From Bacteroidales bacterium (GTDB lineage Bacteria > Bacteroidota > Bacteroidia > Bacteroidales > SM23-62), in the NCBI GenBank assembly GCA_016783865.1, contig JADHVS010000124.1, forward strand, positions 1-12,915: a DNA stretch of 12,915 bases. Direction: 5' to 3'. Below are positions 1 through 8,453 of this stretch, piece after piece. Position 1 is the stretch's first letter. Each line of letters begins with the position of its first letter. The translations under genes and the position numbers were made by a program. The notes beneath the pieces are model-generated. The model saw only the letters and a program-made list of their open reading frames with translations, did not search any database and was not told the DNA's origin.

Positions 1-1
1 T

Positions 2-1297
2 GAAGGAGGCGGCAGATGGAACTTGAATAATGTATTTCAAAATACACCATTCGAAGGTCATTTTTATTTACAAAATCTATCTGAATACCCTGGTATCATT
101 TTGAACGGTGGATTTAGAATCGATTATTTCAATCAAAATCGAAATGCGTCTGCCAATATGTTTGATCCGTTAGCTACACAAACAACAACACCAGGCCATT
201 ATCCCTGGAAACCTATGGGTTTCCCGGGCGAACCTGAAACCGAACCGACAGAGTTACAGATAAAAATTTCTCCAAGATTGGGTCTATCTCATCCCATTAG
301 TGCTAATGCACTACTGCGTTTTTCCTATGGTCATTTTTACCAGCGGCCTTCCTGGTCGAAAATGCTGGGATTCCCATTTGTCAATTATACAACGGATATG
401 ACCACAGTACTGGACCCATTTGCAGACCAGATAACATACATGGAGGAATGGCAGGGTTTTTATGGAAACCCAAAACTGGGTTATGAGCGGAGCGTACAAT
501 ACGAATTAGGACTGGACCTTGTCTACAAAAATAAAGTGAAGGTCGATTTTACTGGATACTACAAAGATGCCGACCAGGAAGCATCAGTTATTACAGGTCT
601 ATTTGGTAAAGAATACACCGCAACTAAAGCCTATATGGTGAGTAATGGTGGATATTCAGATACTCGAGGGGCTGAGGCTACATTGGAAACAAGGCTTGAT
701 AAACCGATAAATGCTGGGTTAACCTATGATATTTACTGGTCATTCGGTGGGGAGGTGGGATATAACAAACTGACTGAACCTGGTTCTGAATATATTGACC
801 TACCGATCGGATTATCTTCGAGTAAGCAGATCTGGAGTGGTTATGAAAAAATAAAAGGTTGGCTGAGTTTTGATTTAGGTCAGGGAACTGGCCCCGTTTT
901 GTTTGGGATTAAACCACTTAGTGATTTTCATCTCTATGCTTATTTTTGGTGGCGGAGCGGGACACCTTATACTTATCATCCGCCCGGTGATCTGTCGACG
1001 CGGCCAAATAATAGGAAATGGTTTAGCATCTACCAGGTTAACCTGAAGGTTGCTAAAGGGCTTACTTTGGGCAAATTCCGTACCGAGATCAGTATGGATA
1101 TCAGAAACCTGTTTGATTCAAAATTTTTAAGGCTTCTTTATGGGGATCAACTGAAATATTATCATGAGAATAATGATTTATCTCTTGAAGACAGACTGCC
1201 AAAGAATTCCTTTTCTCGAGAACCTGATGAATGGGAATGGTACACTTATGAAGTACCCCCAAGACAGATAGAATTCCAGTTAAGGTTGGACTTTTAA
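2..1297 (+). CDS. TonB-dependent outer-membrane receptor, C-terminal part (5' truncated by window)
   Basis: This frame is open from position 2 to the TAA at 1295-1297, giving 431 residues of a protein that starts outside the window; the TTG at 23 is an internal codon. What is visible is the beta-barrel half. It has many alternating amphipathic strands rich in Tyr, Phe, Trp and Gly (for example GYERSVQYELGLDLVYKN and VKVDFTGYYKDA), a late RNLFDSKF motif common near the end of TonB receptor barrels, and a terminal strand IEFQLRLDF ending in Phe, the usual outer-membrane assembly signal. The signal peptide, TonB box and plug domain would lie upstream. Family members take up large or scarce solutes through the outer membrane using TonB-ExbBD energy; the ligand cannot be told from this part. 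Its stop overlaps the next start by one base (TAATG). No SusD-like partner follows, so this is not a standard SusCD pair. Confidence 0.85.
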   Translation, partial: EGGGRWNLNNVFQNTPFEGHFYLQNLSEYPGIILNGGFRIDYFNQNRNASANMFDPLATQTTTPGHYPWKPMGFPGEPETEPTELQIKISPRLGLSHPISANALLRFSYGHFYQRPSWSKMLGFPFVNYTTDMTTVLDPFADQITYMEEWQGFYGNPKLGYERSVQYELGLDLVYKNKVKVDFTGYYKDADQEASVITGLFGKEYTATKAYMVSNGGYSDTRGAEATLETRLDKPINAGLTYDIYWSFGGEVGYNKLTEPGSEYIDLPIGLSSSKQIWSGYEKIKGWLSFDLGQGTGPVLFGIKPLSDFHLYAYFWWRSGTPYTYHPPGDLSTRPNNRKWFSIYQVNLKVAKGLTLGKFRTEISMDIRNLFDSKFLRLLYGDQLKYYHENNDLSLEDRLPKNSFSREPDEWEWYTYEVPPRQIEFQLRLDF

Positions 1298-3285
1298 TGA
1301 AATTATTAAAAAAATTATTGTTACTAAAAATCCACCAAATCCATTTTAATGTTGCGGTTCAGAGACCTTGGATTTCAATAAGAGCTGTTACTTGTGTAGT
1401 TGTTTTAGTATTAGCTCAATCCATATTGCAGGGAACAGGCTGGTCAAAGCAAACTCTCAATAGGGGTAAACTATGGGCTACACTCCATAATTCATTGCAG
1501 TATGGTGATCCAACTGAAATTGTAACAGCATTTCACGGACTCGATTACCCTGGGTATTCCAAGGGACCTGATATCCAGGATGCGTTAAATTATATTGGAG
1601 CTGGAGGGTACGCTATTTATGGTGTACGGAATGGTGTGGAGTATGCTTATTCGTTAGACACCCGTTATTTTCCATCAGGAGAAGACGTCTTTCCAGTAGA
1701 AGAAATGTTAATGACCACTAATTATAATTTAGAAAACCCCGAAATAAAGGGGGAGCAAGTGGTAGCAGGCTCCCATTATGTATACGGAGTTGAGGTTGAA
1801 ATCAGGCGGACTAGCCGCGTATGGAGTTATCCGAAATACGATGATTTCATCATCCATGAAGTTGAGATAACCAATAAGAAATTTTCAAACCTTACGGATC
1901 TTTATTTTGGAATGCGATATAGTCTACTATTTACAGTACGCAGTATGTCAAGAAAGGATGAAAAATACGGATGGGATGGAAATCATAATTTATTTTATTT
2001 CTATGATGACTGGAGTTTTAACTGGGAGGATGAATCACCCATTCAATATAATTTTGGAGTCGGTCCGGAAAAAGGTGACATTGGTGATTCCAGAGATATA
2101 AAAGAACCGAATTCAAAAGAACATGAATTTGACGCTCCAGCATATTTTACCGCTATTGTTTTAGATTCCGTAGGTAGTAACGTTTACCAGAATATATTGG
2201 AATACGGCTCCAAGAGCGGAGAGACTAATGCACCGGACGAAGACAGGATATTTATTCATTCCGTTGATGAACCCGCTCGTTTCAAAGAGGTCATGAGTCA
2301 TCAGCAACCCAGAATGTCATGGGATGAAGCTCGAGATGCAGGGGGAGAAGGGGGCAATAAATATGAAAGAAGCCCCATATTTTTGTTAAGCGTAGGACCA
2401 TTTTCTTTGGCGCCCTATGAAAGGATAAAAATCGTATTCGCCGAGGTAATGGGCGAAATGGATCGTGCTAGGATTGTGGAAGGTGGGATTGAGAACCTTA
2501 ATATATTGAGTACGGTATCATATGATTCTTTGATGAAAAATGTAGCTGCTGCTAAACAATTGTATTCCCAGGATCTGCTGCCTGAAATACACCCGCCACC
2601 AACCCCAACAAATGGAGAGAACAGTTTAACAATTACATCAGAACCTGGGTATATGATAATTGAGTGGCCGGAAATACCGGACACTTATTTGGACCCGATA
2701 TTAAATGTAAACGATTTTGAAGGATACCGAATATATCGATCTGCCTATTTCACAATTGGCCCTTGGGATTTATTAGTTGATATTCCAAAAAGTTTTGCAG
2801 AAATCACAGATGGGATAGTGTATTACGAAGATAGAGATGTATCATCTTCAATCGGCTATTACTATATGGTCACTACCTATGATAATGATGGGAATGAAAG
2901 CGGAAAAGTAAATAATAATCGATTTCCTGTTTATCCGACCGTACCCCAAAATGAAGAATTTCCCCGAAATGTATATGTGGTCCCTAATCCGTTTCGGCAA
3001 CACAGCGGATTATATGGTACAGGGGAAAGATACAGAATCCAATTTCTAGGACTGCCTGGCAAGGCAAAAATAGAGATATATACTACGGCGGGAGATCTTG
3101 TCCAGAAAATTGAACATAATGATGGTACCGGTTCTGCGGCCTGGGGTAGCATTGCTAATCTGGACTATCAGTTGACAAAATGGGCATTAGGAGTCGCTCC
3201 AGGAATTTATATCTATTTAGTAGAATCAATGGTTCCTGGTCACGAAGGTGAATCATATATTGGTAAAATGGCTATAATAAAATGA
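1297..3285 (+). CDS. Exported protein with fibronectin-III-like domain and C-terminal sorting-type domain
   Basis: The product has 662 residues, and its main N-terminal region is not one I recognise. A hydrophobic segment at about 29-45 looks like a signal peptide with an unusually long n-region; an AAGG at 1282-1285 and the one-base overlap with the receptor stop support translational coupling at this ATG. Residues about 50-425 form a Trp/Tyr-rich, probably beta-rich region. A proline-rich linker (HPPPTPT, about 430-436) leads to a fibronectin-III-like domain at about 439-547 (GYRIYRS at 476-482, then a YYYMVTTYDNDGNES strand). From 559 there is a sorting-type domain starting VYVVPNPF, with PGIYIYLVES near the end and a terminal KMAIIK. 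Such ends direct proteins to type IX secretion or surface attachment in Bacteroidota and related phyla. Lying between a TonB receptor and a PorV-like barrel, it may be a surface partner of the receptor. That role is inferred. Confidence 0.75.
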   Translation: MKLLKKLLLLKIHQIHFNVAVQRPWISIRAVTCVVVLVLAQSILQGTGWSKQTLNRGKLWATLHNSLQYGDPTEIVTAFHGLDYPGYSKGPDIQDALNYIGAGGYAIYGVRNGVEYAYSLDTRYFPSGEDVFPVEEMLMTTNYNLENPEIKGEQVVAGSHYVYGVEVEIRRTSRVWSYPKYDDFIIHEVEITNKKFSNLTDLYFGMRYSLLFTVRSMSRKDEKYGWDGNHNLFYFYDDWSFNWEDESPIQYNFGVGPEKGDIGDSRDIKEPNSKEHEFDAPAYFTAIVLDSVGSNVYQNILEYGSKSGETNAPDEDRIFIHSVDEPARFKEVMSHQQPRMSWDEARDAGGEGGNKYERSPIFLLSVGPFSLAPYERIKIVFAEVMGEMDRARIVEGGIENLNILSTVSYDSLMKNVAAAKQLYSQDLLPEIHPPPTPTNGENSLTITSEPGYMIIEWPEIPDTYLDPILNVNDFEGYRIYRSAYFTIGPWDLLVDIPKSFAEITDGIVYYEDRDVSSSIGYYYMVTTYDNDGNESGKVNNNRFPVYPTVPQNEEFPRNVYVVPNPFRQHSGLYGTGERYRIQFLGLPGKAKIEIYTTAGDLVQKIEHNDGTGSAAWGSIANLDYQLTKWALGVAPGIYIYLVESMVPGHEGESYIGKMAIIK

Positions 3286-3310
3286 TGCTTCAGATATGAT
3301 TAGGGCACTA

Positions 3311-3315
3311 AAGGA
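3311..3315 (+). promoter_or_regulatory. Ribosome binding site deciding the PorV-like start
   Basis: AAGGA lies 4 bases before the ATG at 3320. The earlier in-frame ATG at 3296 has no Shine-Dalgarno-like sequence. Starting at 3320 also gives a compact signal peptide, so this site favours the shorter product. Confidence 0.45.
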
Positions 3316-3319
3316 AAAT

Positions 3320-4318
3320 ATGTATCAAAAAAGTATTACTTTAATTCTTTTACTGTCTCTTGTGCCGTTATACAGTCAAAGTGGTATAGAACCAACAGCT
3401 ATAGAAAGAGCCGGGCAGTCTGGGTGGCAGTTTTTGAAAATCAATGGTGATCCACGCCAGGCATCCATGGGGGGTGTTTATTTAGTAAATCGTTATGCCA
3501 ATGCGAATGCAGTCTTTGGGAGTCCGGCAATTCTTGCATCTATCGATAGAGTTGATATCCAATTCAATTCAGTGAATTGGATTGCGGATATAAAATACAA
3601 CTCATTTTCAATGGCAAAAAGATTTGGACGATTAGGCTCATTTGCCCTGAGTTACGTTAACCTGGATTACGGTGATATCCCCGAAACGATTCATGAAGAA
3701 TCCCAAGGAAGTACCACGACTCCCGTAATCACAGGAAATTATTTTACAGCTAGCGATGTTGCTATTGGACTTTCGTTCGCAAAAAAAATTACAGATTATC
3801 TTTCGTTAGGTGGTAATGTTAGGTACATTAGTGAAAAAATCGCTGGAACAGGGATGAGCAACTGGTCCATTGATTTTTCTACGCTTTACTACACTGGCTT
3901 AAATAGTTTAAGGATATCCATAATCGCACGCAATTTTGGACCTGATCAGCATCTTGTTGGCTATAGTGAAGAACTACAGTCTGAAGCAGTAGATATTCGC
4001 ATGCCACTTGAATTTCGAATTGGTGTAGCTTATGACTTTTTTGAAAATGAGAATAATGAGAATTATTTAACGGCAGTTATTGAAGGCAAAGTTCAAAGCG
4101 ATGGTGCAGAAAAAATTAATATTGGTGCTGAATATGTGATTCAGGAAATGTTTTTTATTCGTGCGGGCTATCGTTTTAATTATGATTCGGAAGGATTAAC
4201 AGTTGGTCTGGGATTTAATTATCTATGGGGTAAACAAAATATGACCATAAACTATGCTTTATTGGACTTCCAATCACTCAAATTAGTACACATGATTTCA
4301 ATTGGACTAAATTTTTAA
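3320..4318 (+). CDS. PorV/PorQ-family outer-membrane beta-barrel protein
   Basis: The product has 332 residues from the chosen ATG; an in-frame ATG at 3296 would add 8 residues before the signal peptide. The N-terminus MYQKSITLILLLSLVPLYSQ is a clean signal peptide. It is followed by the family hallmark, a GWQFLKINGDPRQASMGG stretch, then an early NPA-like turn (FGSPAILASI). After that come repeated amphipathic strands of a FadL-like barrel, such as FALSYVNLDYG, LSLGGNVRYIS, IGAEYVIQEMFFIRAGYRF and the closing strand MISIGLNF, which ends in Phe. In Bacteroidota, PorV carries cargo with C-terminal sorting domains from the type IX translocon to the attachment complex, while PorQ has related roles. 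Paralogues in allied phyla are numerous and their jobs are unproven. It sits directly after a gene for a sorting-domain protein and 9 bases before the ribokinase gene, suggesting a shared transcript. Confidence 0.8.
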   Translation: MYQKSITLILLLSLVPLYSQSGIEPTAIERAGQSGWQFLKINGDPRQASMGGVYLVNRYANANAVFGSPAILASIDRVDIQFNSVNWIADIKYNSFSMAKRFGRLGSFALSYVNLDYGDIPETIHEESQGSTTTPVITGNYFTASDVAIGLSFAKKITDYLSLGGNVRYISEKIAGTGMSNWSIDFSTLYYTGLNSLRISIIARNFGPDQHLVGYSEELQSEAVDIRMPLEFRIGVAYDFFENENNENYLTAVIEGKVQSDGAEKINIGAEYVIQEMFFIRAGYRFNYDSEGLTVGLGFNYLWGKQNMTINYALLDFQSLKLVHMISIGLNF

Positions 4319-4327
4319 TTAATACAA

Positions 4328-5278
4328 ATGATGTATAAAAAGAACAAGGTAGTAGTTGTTGGTAGTTATAATAAAGATATAACTATCAGAACCAATAGAT
4401 TACCTTCACGTGGTGAAACTGTCATCGGAGAATTGATCAATTCCGGTCATGGCGGGAAAGGTGCAAATCAGGCCGTTGCAGCGGCACGCGCAGGAGCTGA
4501 TGTATGCTTTATTGCTTGCGTGGGTATGGACCATAATGGTGATGATGCCATTACCGCTTTGGATAAACAGGGCATCAATATTCAACTGATGAAAAGAGAT
4601 ATCAATCAAGCAACAGGGACTGCAACCATCGTTGTTGATTCGAAAGGCGATAACTCCATCGTGGTGGTACCCGGGGCAAACTCTAATTTATTGTCGCAAG
4701 ATATTATTAATTATGAAAAAGAAATCGCTGCATCAGATATCTTACTATTGCAGCTTGAATTACCAATGGAGACAGTATTAACTGCTGCTTCACTGGCTAA
4801 TAAACACAATTTAAAGGTGATATTAAACCCTGCTCCTGCACAAAATATCCCTACTGAGATTTATAATTATGTCAACATTATAACACCTAATAGAATCGAA
4901 ACTGAATTATTGACCGGAATACAAATAAATACTGAAGAATCCATGAGAAATGCGGCTTCTATATTTCTTGAGCGTGGAATTGAATCCGTATTAATGACGT
5001 TAGGATCAGATGGTGTTTTTGCATCCCATAATAGGGAATATCAACTAATTTCAGCAAATGCTGTAGATGTAGTTGACTCTACCGGAGCTGGAGATGTTTT
5101 TAATGGTGTTTTTACAGCTACTATAAACAATGACTTTTCCAATCTAAGTCAATCAGCAATTTTTGCTTCCAAGGCTGCGACACTTTCCGTGAAAAAAGTG
5201 GGAGCTCAGCAATCTATACCATATTCAAATGAGATTCATGATTTTATAAGCACGTTGCCTGAAAAAATACAAATATAA
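4328..5278 (+). CDS. rbsK: Ribokinase (PfkB family)
   Basis: The product has 316 residues, the usual ribokinase length, and is cytoplasmic. It phosphorylates D-ribose with ATP to ribose 5-phosphate, feeding the pentose phosphate pathway and nucleotide synthesis. The sequence shows GSYNKD at 12-17, the GGKGANQA motif at 42-49, NPAPA at 167-171, TPNRIETELLTG at 186-197 and the second PfkB signature STGAGDVFNG at 251-260 with catalytic base D256. Positions matching the ribose contacts known from E. coli RbsK are all present with an offset of one: N15, D17, G43, K44, N47, E144 and D256. This makes ribose a more likely substrate than other PfkB sugars. Start codons at 4328 and 4331 are both possible, and neither has a strong ribosome binding site. 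It lies between the outer-membrane module and the ABC importer genes, which fits a kinase acting on the imported sugar. Confidence 0.93.
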   Translation: MMYKKNKVVVVGSYNKDITIRTNRLPSRGETVIGELINSGHGGKGANQAVAAARAGADVCFIACVGMDHNGDDAITALDKQGINIQLMKRDINQATGTATIVVDSKGDNSIVVVPGANSNLLSQDIINYEKEIAASDILLLQLELPMETVLTAASLANKHNLKVILNPAPAQNIPTEIYNYVNIITPNRIETELLTGIQINTEESMRNAASIFLERGIESVLMTLGSDGVFASHNREYQLISANAVDVVDSTGAGDVFNGVFTATINNDFSNLSQSAIFASKAATLSVKKVGAQQSIPYSNEIHDFISTLPEKIQI

Positions 5279-5342
5279 TAGTGATTATGTTTAAAGTTGA
5301 TTTAAAATGCTATTATATAATCTTTAGTACATTTTCAGCTCA
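5279..5342 (+). promoter_or_regulatory. AT-rich gap with a possible promoter for the ABC genes
   Basis: This 64-base gap is the widest in the run before 11318. It holds a perfect TATAAT at 5316-5321. The best -35-like hexamer, TTGATT at 5297-5302, is only 13 bases away, shorter than the usual 16-18; TTTAAA at 5290-5295 is 20 bases away. No hairpin resembling a terminator was seen after the ribokinase stop. A separate promoter for the transporter genes is possible but weakly supported, and promoter rules in this phylum may differ. Confidence 0.25.
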
Positions 5343-6230
5343 ATGAATGATCCCCCTCTAAAAAGTTCAAAGGAGTATTCTCAACTTAAATTCCTTTTAC
5401 CTATCCTGGTACCAATCATTCTTTTCTCAATATTACCATTAGCGCGTGGTATATATCTTGGGTTTACAGATTACAATCTTGGGAGTAGTATTAAATTTAA
5501 TGGTTTTCAGAATTACCTGCTTTTATTCAAAGATCACTTTTTTTGGAAATCATTTCAGGTTGGGATTATTTGGACTATTGCTGTTTCCTTTGGGCAGCTG
5601 GTATTGGGATTGGGACTAGCATTATTATTGCACTCCAAACTACGTTTTTCATCCATTTACAGCGTATTAATCCTGATTCCCTGGGCCATGCCGCCGATTA
5701 TCCGTGGTATTGTCTGGAAACAAATATATGATACCGATTCAGGTATTGTGAATGCTGTTTTTATACAGTTGAACATCATTACAAATCCAATAAATTGGTT
5801 GTCTAGTTTTGAATATGTAATTCCTGCTGTAATTGTGGCTGGAATATGGGGGGGGGTGCCCCAGACAACCATATTTTTACTTGCTGGTTTGAAAAACATT
5901 TCACAAGATGTTTATGATGCGGCAAAATTGGATGGAGTCGGTTTGTGGAAGGAATTTTCTAAGGTAACGCTTCCACTATTGAAACCAACATTGGCTGCAA
6001 TCATATCTCTTAATTTTTTATGGAATTTTAATTCATTTGGATTGGTTTGGGTGCTTACTCAAGGGGGTCCTGGGGGACTAACCAGGCTACCAATGTTGGC
6101 TGCATATGAAGAAGCTTTCCGTTACGGATATGTCGGGTATGCAGCAGCAATAGGCAACATGATGGTTATTATATTGTCGCTAGTATTATTTTTCTATCTG
6201 CGTATTCAGTTTAAGGAGCGGATTGCATGA
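5343..6230 (+). CDS. CUT1-type sugar ABC transporter permease (MalF/UgpA-like)
   Basis: The product has 295 residues with six predicted inner-membrane segments at about 16-42, 70-97, 103-125, 158-183, 215-238 and 264-289. The cytoplasmic EAA loop, where the ATPase couples, is at 192-215 and reads DAAKLDGVGLWKEFSKVTLP with the conserved D-A-A and D-G. The segment FLWNFNSFGLVWVLTQGGPGG at about 225-245 is typical of the MalF/UgpA half of carbohydrate uptake transporters of the CUT1 class. It would pair with the next permease to form the channel. The coding sequence carries a run of nine G at codons 169-172. The frame is intact through it and the WGGVPQ residues it encodes fit the family, so there is no sign of a frameshift here. 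It ends in a 4-base ATGA overlap with the second permease gene. Confidence 0.93.
   Translation: MNDPPLKSSKEYSQLKFLLPILVPIILFSILPLARGIYLGFTDYNLGSSIKFNGFQNYLLLFKDHFFWKSFQVGIIWTIAVSFGQLVLGLGLALLLHSKLRFSSIYSVLILIPWAMPPIIRGIVWKQIYDTDSGIVNAVFIQLNIITNPINWLSSFEYVIPAVIVAGIWGGVPQTTIFLLAGLKNISQDVYDAAKLDGVGLWKEFSKVTLPLLKPTLAAIISLNFLWNFNSFGLVWVLTQGGPGGLTRLPMLAAYEEAFRYGYVGYAAAIGNMMVIILSLVLFFYLRIQFKERIA
5848..5856 (+). repeat. G9 homopolymer inside the permease gene
   Basis: Nine consecutive G residues lie in the codons for W169-G170-G171-V172 of the MalF-like permease, followed after one T by a CCCC-containing stretch. It is the longest G run I noticed in the window. Runs of this length are prone to slippage by polymerase and to length errors in sequencing. 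Confidence 0.9.
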
Positions 6231-7078
6231 TAGATTATAAGATGAAAGCAAAACGATTCTCGGCAAATACGATTAAGCATCTCCTTATTTTCATGTTTTT
6301 AATTTATTTGGTATTCCCCTTTATTTGGCTGGTATCAATATCATTAAAAAGTACATCAGAAATTTTCTCGGGCGCTCTACAAATTATACCAAAGGAATTA
6401 TATTTTGAACATTATCGCTCGATTTTCCGGGAAAGCAATTTAATTCAAAGTGTCAAGAACAGTCTTCAGGTTAGTATATTTTCTATGATTGTCACCATCA
6501 TCATTGCTTTGCCTGCTGCTTATTCACTTGTACGCTATAAAACAAAAATTAAGAATGTGGTTTTGGGTTGGATCCTGGCATCGCAGATTTTCCCTGCAAT
6601 TTTAATTATTATTCCTTTATACATGGTTTTAAAATATTTGCATTTAACAGACTCAATTTTAGGATTGACAATGGTTTATGTTGTATGGGAATTACCCTTT
6701 GTATTATGGATGTTGTACGGATATATCAAGAGTATTCCTGTTGAATTAGAAGAAGCAGCATTTATTGATGGCGCCACTAAGATTCAATTTGTTTACAGGA
6801 TACTATTTCCGGTAATCTTACCAGCAATTGGTGCCACTGCAATATTTGCATTTATTATTTCGTGGAACGAATTCCTGTTCGCTCTAGTGTTGATGAAAAA
6901 CCCTGAAAATGTAACACTCCCAGTACAGCTGGCAAGATTCACAGGAATGGAAGGACAAGCTAGAATTGGATTATTAGCCGCTGCCAGTTGTCTGGCAACT
7001 ATACCTTCACTCTTTTTGTTTGGCTCAGTAAGGAAATGGTTTAAATCAGGACAATTATCAGGGTCTGTAAAAGTTTAG
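6227..7078 (+). CDS. CUT1-type sugar ABC transporter permease (MalG/UgpE-like)
   Basis: The product has 283 residues and is an inner-membrane protein with six predicted segments: about 18-40, 80-103, 111-135, 143-165, 198-220 and 246-267. The EAA loop is at 175-198, with EEAAFIDGA followed by a conserved RILFPVILP turn that docks on the ATPase. ISWNEFLFALVL at 211-222 and the C-terminal GSVKV resemble the MalG/UgpE half of CUT1 importers. The ATG at 6227 overlaps the previous stop (ATGA) and is preceded by AAGGAG at 6213-6218 with 8 bases of spacing, one of the best ribosome binding sites in the window. An in-frame Met at codon 6 is less well placed. The overlap implies coupled synthesis and equal amounts of the two permeases. 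Confidence 0.94.
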   Translation: MIDYKMKAKRFSANTIKHLLIFMFLIYLVFPFIWLVSISLKSTSEIFSGALQIIPKELYFEHYRSIFRESNLIQSVKNSLQVSIFSMIVTIIIALPAAYSLVRYKTKIKNVVLGWILASQIFPAILIIIPLYMVLKYLHLTDSILGLTMVYVVWELPFVLWMLYGYIKSIPVELEEAAFIDGATKIQFVYRILFPVILPAIGATAIFAFIISWNEFLFALVLMKNPENVTLPVQLARFTGMEGQARIGLLAAASCLATIPSLFLFGSVRKWFKSGQLSGSVKV

Positions 7079-7089
7079 GAATTCGCGCA

Positions 7090-8412
7090 ATGGCAAATAT
7101 AAAATTCTGGATGACTGTTGTTGTATTAATCGTGTTGGGATATGTTGCAGTAAATATTGTATCGATTCTCTCGACTTCAAATATTGTATCAAACAAGATC
7201 CGTTTTGTCAGTCTTGCCTGGCAGGAGCAATCAATCGCAGCAAATAGGGAAATTGTGGAAGAATGGAATCGATTAAACCCGGACCGGGAAGTTGAATATA
7301 TCCAAGCCAGTTGGAATTCAATCTATGATTACCTGATTACTTCTTTTGAAACAGAAGGTGTTCCCGATGTATTTCATTATGAGTCAAGCATCATCGTTGA
7401 TTTCGCCAGCCGAGGTTATCTGATTGATCTTGCTCCTTTTATATCTGACGAAATGAAAAGCGATATTATGGATGTGGCCTGGGCTTCAGTCTCGAGACCA
7501 AACGGTGAGATTAACGGTATTCCTTTTTTGATGGATTCATACATTGGCCTGTATAACAAGGATATCTTTGAAAGGAATAAAATTGACCCACCTGCTCATG
7601 AAAATCCCTGGTCCTGGGAACGGGTAAAAGAAGTCGGAGTACAATTGACCCAGGATACAGACGGAGATGGGAAGATTGACCAGTGGGGAATTGGTATGGG
7701 TTTGAGAAATTCCGCAAATCTGGTTATGAATCATTCCATTAGTTTTGGCGGGTCTTTTTTCACAAAGGAAAATGATAAATTCGTTGTGCGAGTAGGCGAC
7801 GAAGAAAAGGAACTTTTAAGATCGATTGTTGAAATGTATCATGACTTAAAATGTATGTCTCCGGAAAGCATTGGCAAATCAGGATCGGAGATAATCCTCA
7901 GTTTTATGCGTGGAAGATCTGCAATGGTCATCGGAATCGGTGCTGCATTTAGACAGCAACTTGTTGAAAATGCGCCGGAAGGTTTTCATTGGGGCGTCAT
8001 GCCTCCTTTAATTAGTAAGACCCAAAATACTGGGATTAGTACTCAAACCTATAGTATTCCTAAAAAAGCAAAAAAACAGCAAGATGGATTTGATTTTATC
8101 AATTTTGCACTAAATTCGGAAAATATGGCAAAATTAGCTCTCACAGATTGGATGTTACCATCTCGAAAATCATGTTTGGCTTTACCACAATTTAATGAAT
8201 TAGATAACGGTTGGAAGCTTGTGGTGAATTCTGTGGACTTTTTAACGGTCGGTTCCTGGCTAGGAGCGCCGGGCTATTCAGAGTGGAAAGGGCGTGTAGC
8301 CAACCCCATTTTACAGGAATTATTTGCCGGTAGACTTTCAGTTGAAGAAGCATCAAAAAGAATTGAAATTGAAAGTAATCTGGTGTTATCCAGATACCAA
8401 AGAACTAAATGA
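7090..8412 (+). CDS. ABC transporter extracellular (family 1) sugar-binding protein, N-terminally anchored
   Basis: The product has 440 residues, a normal length for family-1 solute-binding proteins of CUT1 importers. It would capture the solute in the periplasm and deliver it to the two permeases. The N-terminus has one hydrophobic segment at about 7-28. It has no cysteine, hence no lipobox, and no clear signal peptidase site, so it may stay anchored in the inner membrane. The core shows EIVEEWNRLNP at 54-64, VPDVFHYESS at 91-100 and GIPFLMDSYIGLYNKDIF at 143-160, the typical first-lobe pattern. A DTDGDGKID loop at 189-197 could bind calcium through D189, D191, D193 and D197, as seen in many relatives. 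An AGGA at 7077-7080, 9 bases before the ATG, supports the start. The gene follows the permeases by 11 bases, whereas in many CUT1 operons the binding protein comes first. The ligand is not predictable from the sequence. Confidence 0.92.
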   Translation: MANIKFWMTVVVLIVLGYVAVNIVSILSTSNIVSNKIRFVSLAWQEQSIAANREIVEEWNRLNPDREVEYIQASWNSIYDYLITSFETEGVPDVFHYESSIIVDFASRGYLIDLAPFISDEMKSDIMDVAWASVSRPNGEINGIPFLMDSYIGLYNKDIFERNKIDPPAHENPWSWERVKEVGVQLTQDTDGDGKIDQWGIGMGLRNSANLVMNHSISFGGSFFTKENDKFVVRVGDEEKELLRSIVEMYHDLKCMSPESIGKSGSEIILSFMRGRSAMVIGIGAAFRQQLVENAPEGFHWGVMPPLISKTQNTGISTQTYSIPKKAKKQQDGFDFINFALNSENMAKLALTDWMLPSRKSCLALPQFNELDNGWKLVVNSVDFLTVGSWLGAPGYSEWKGRVANPILQELFAGRLSVEEASKRIEIESNLVLSRYQRTK

Positions 8413-8453
8413 AATTAGAAATATTTAATCTAGATTTAATTGAGATAATCTAA

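Noticed and set aside
16..30. GGAGG at 5-9 followed by an ATG at 16, resembling a gene start at the window edge.
   Set aside because: This ATG is in another frame and stops after four codons. The receptor frame is open through the whole region from position 2, so the purine-rich stretch is coding sequence for Glu-Gly-Gly-Gly.
7657..7686. DTDGDGKID in the binding protein, as a possible dockerin module.
   Set aside because: A single loop in the middle of a solute-binding fold, without the paired repeat of a dockerin, fits the calcium loop common in family-1 binding proteins.
8427..8436. Palindrome AATCTAGATT between the binding-protein and ATPase genes, as a possible operator.
   Set aside because: Ten bases in a very AT-rich 41-base gap is expected by chance, and no second copy was seen elsewhere near a promoter.
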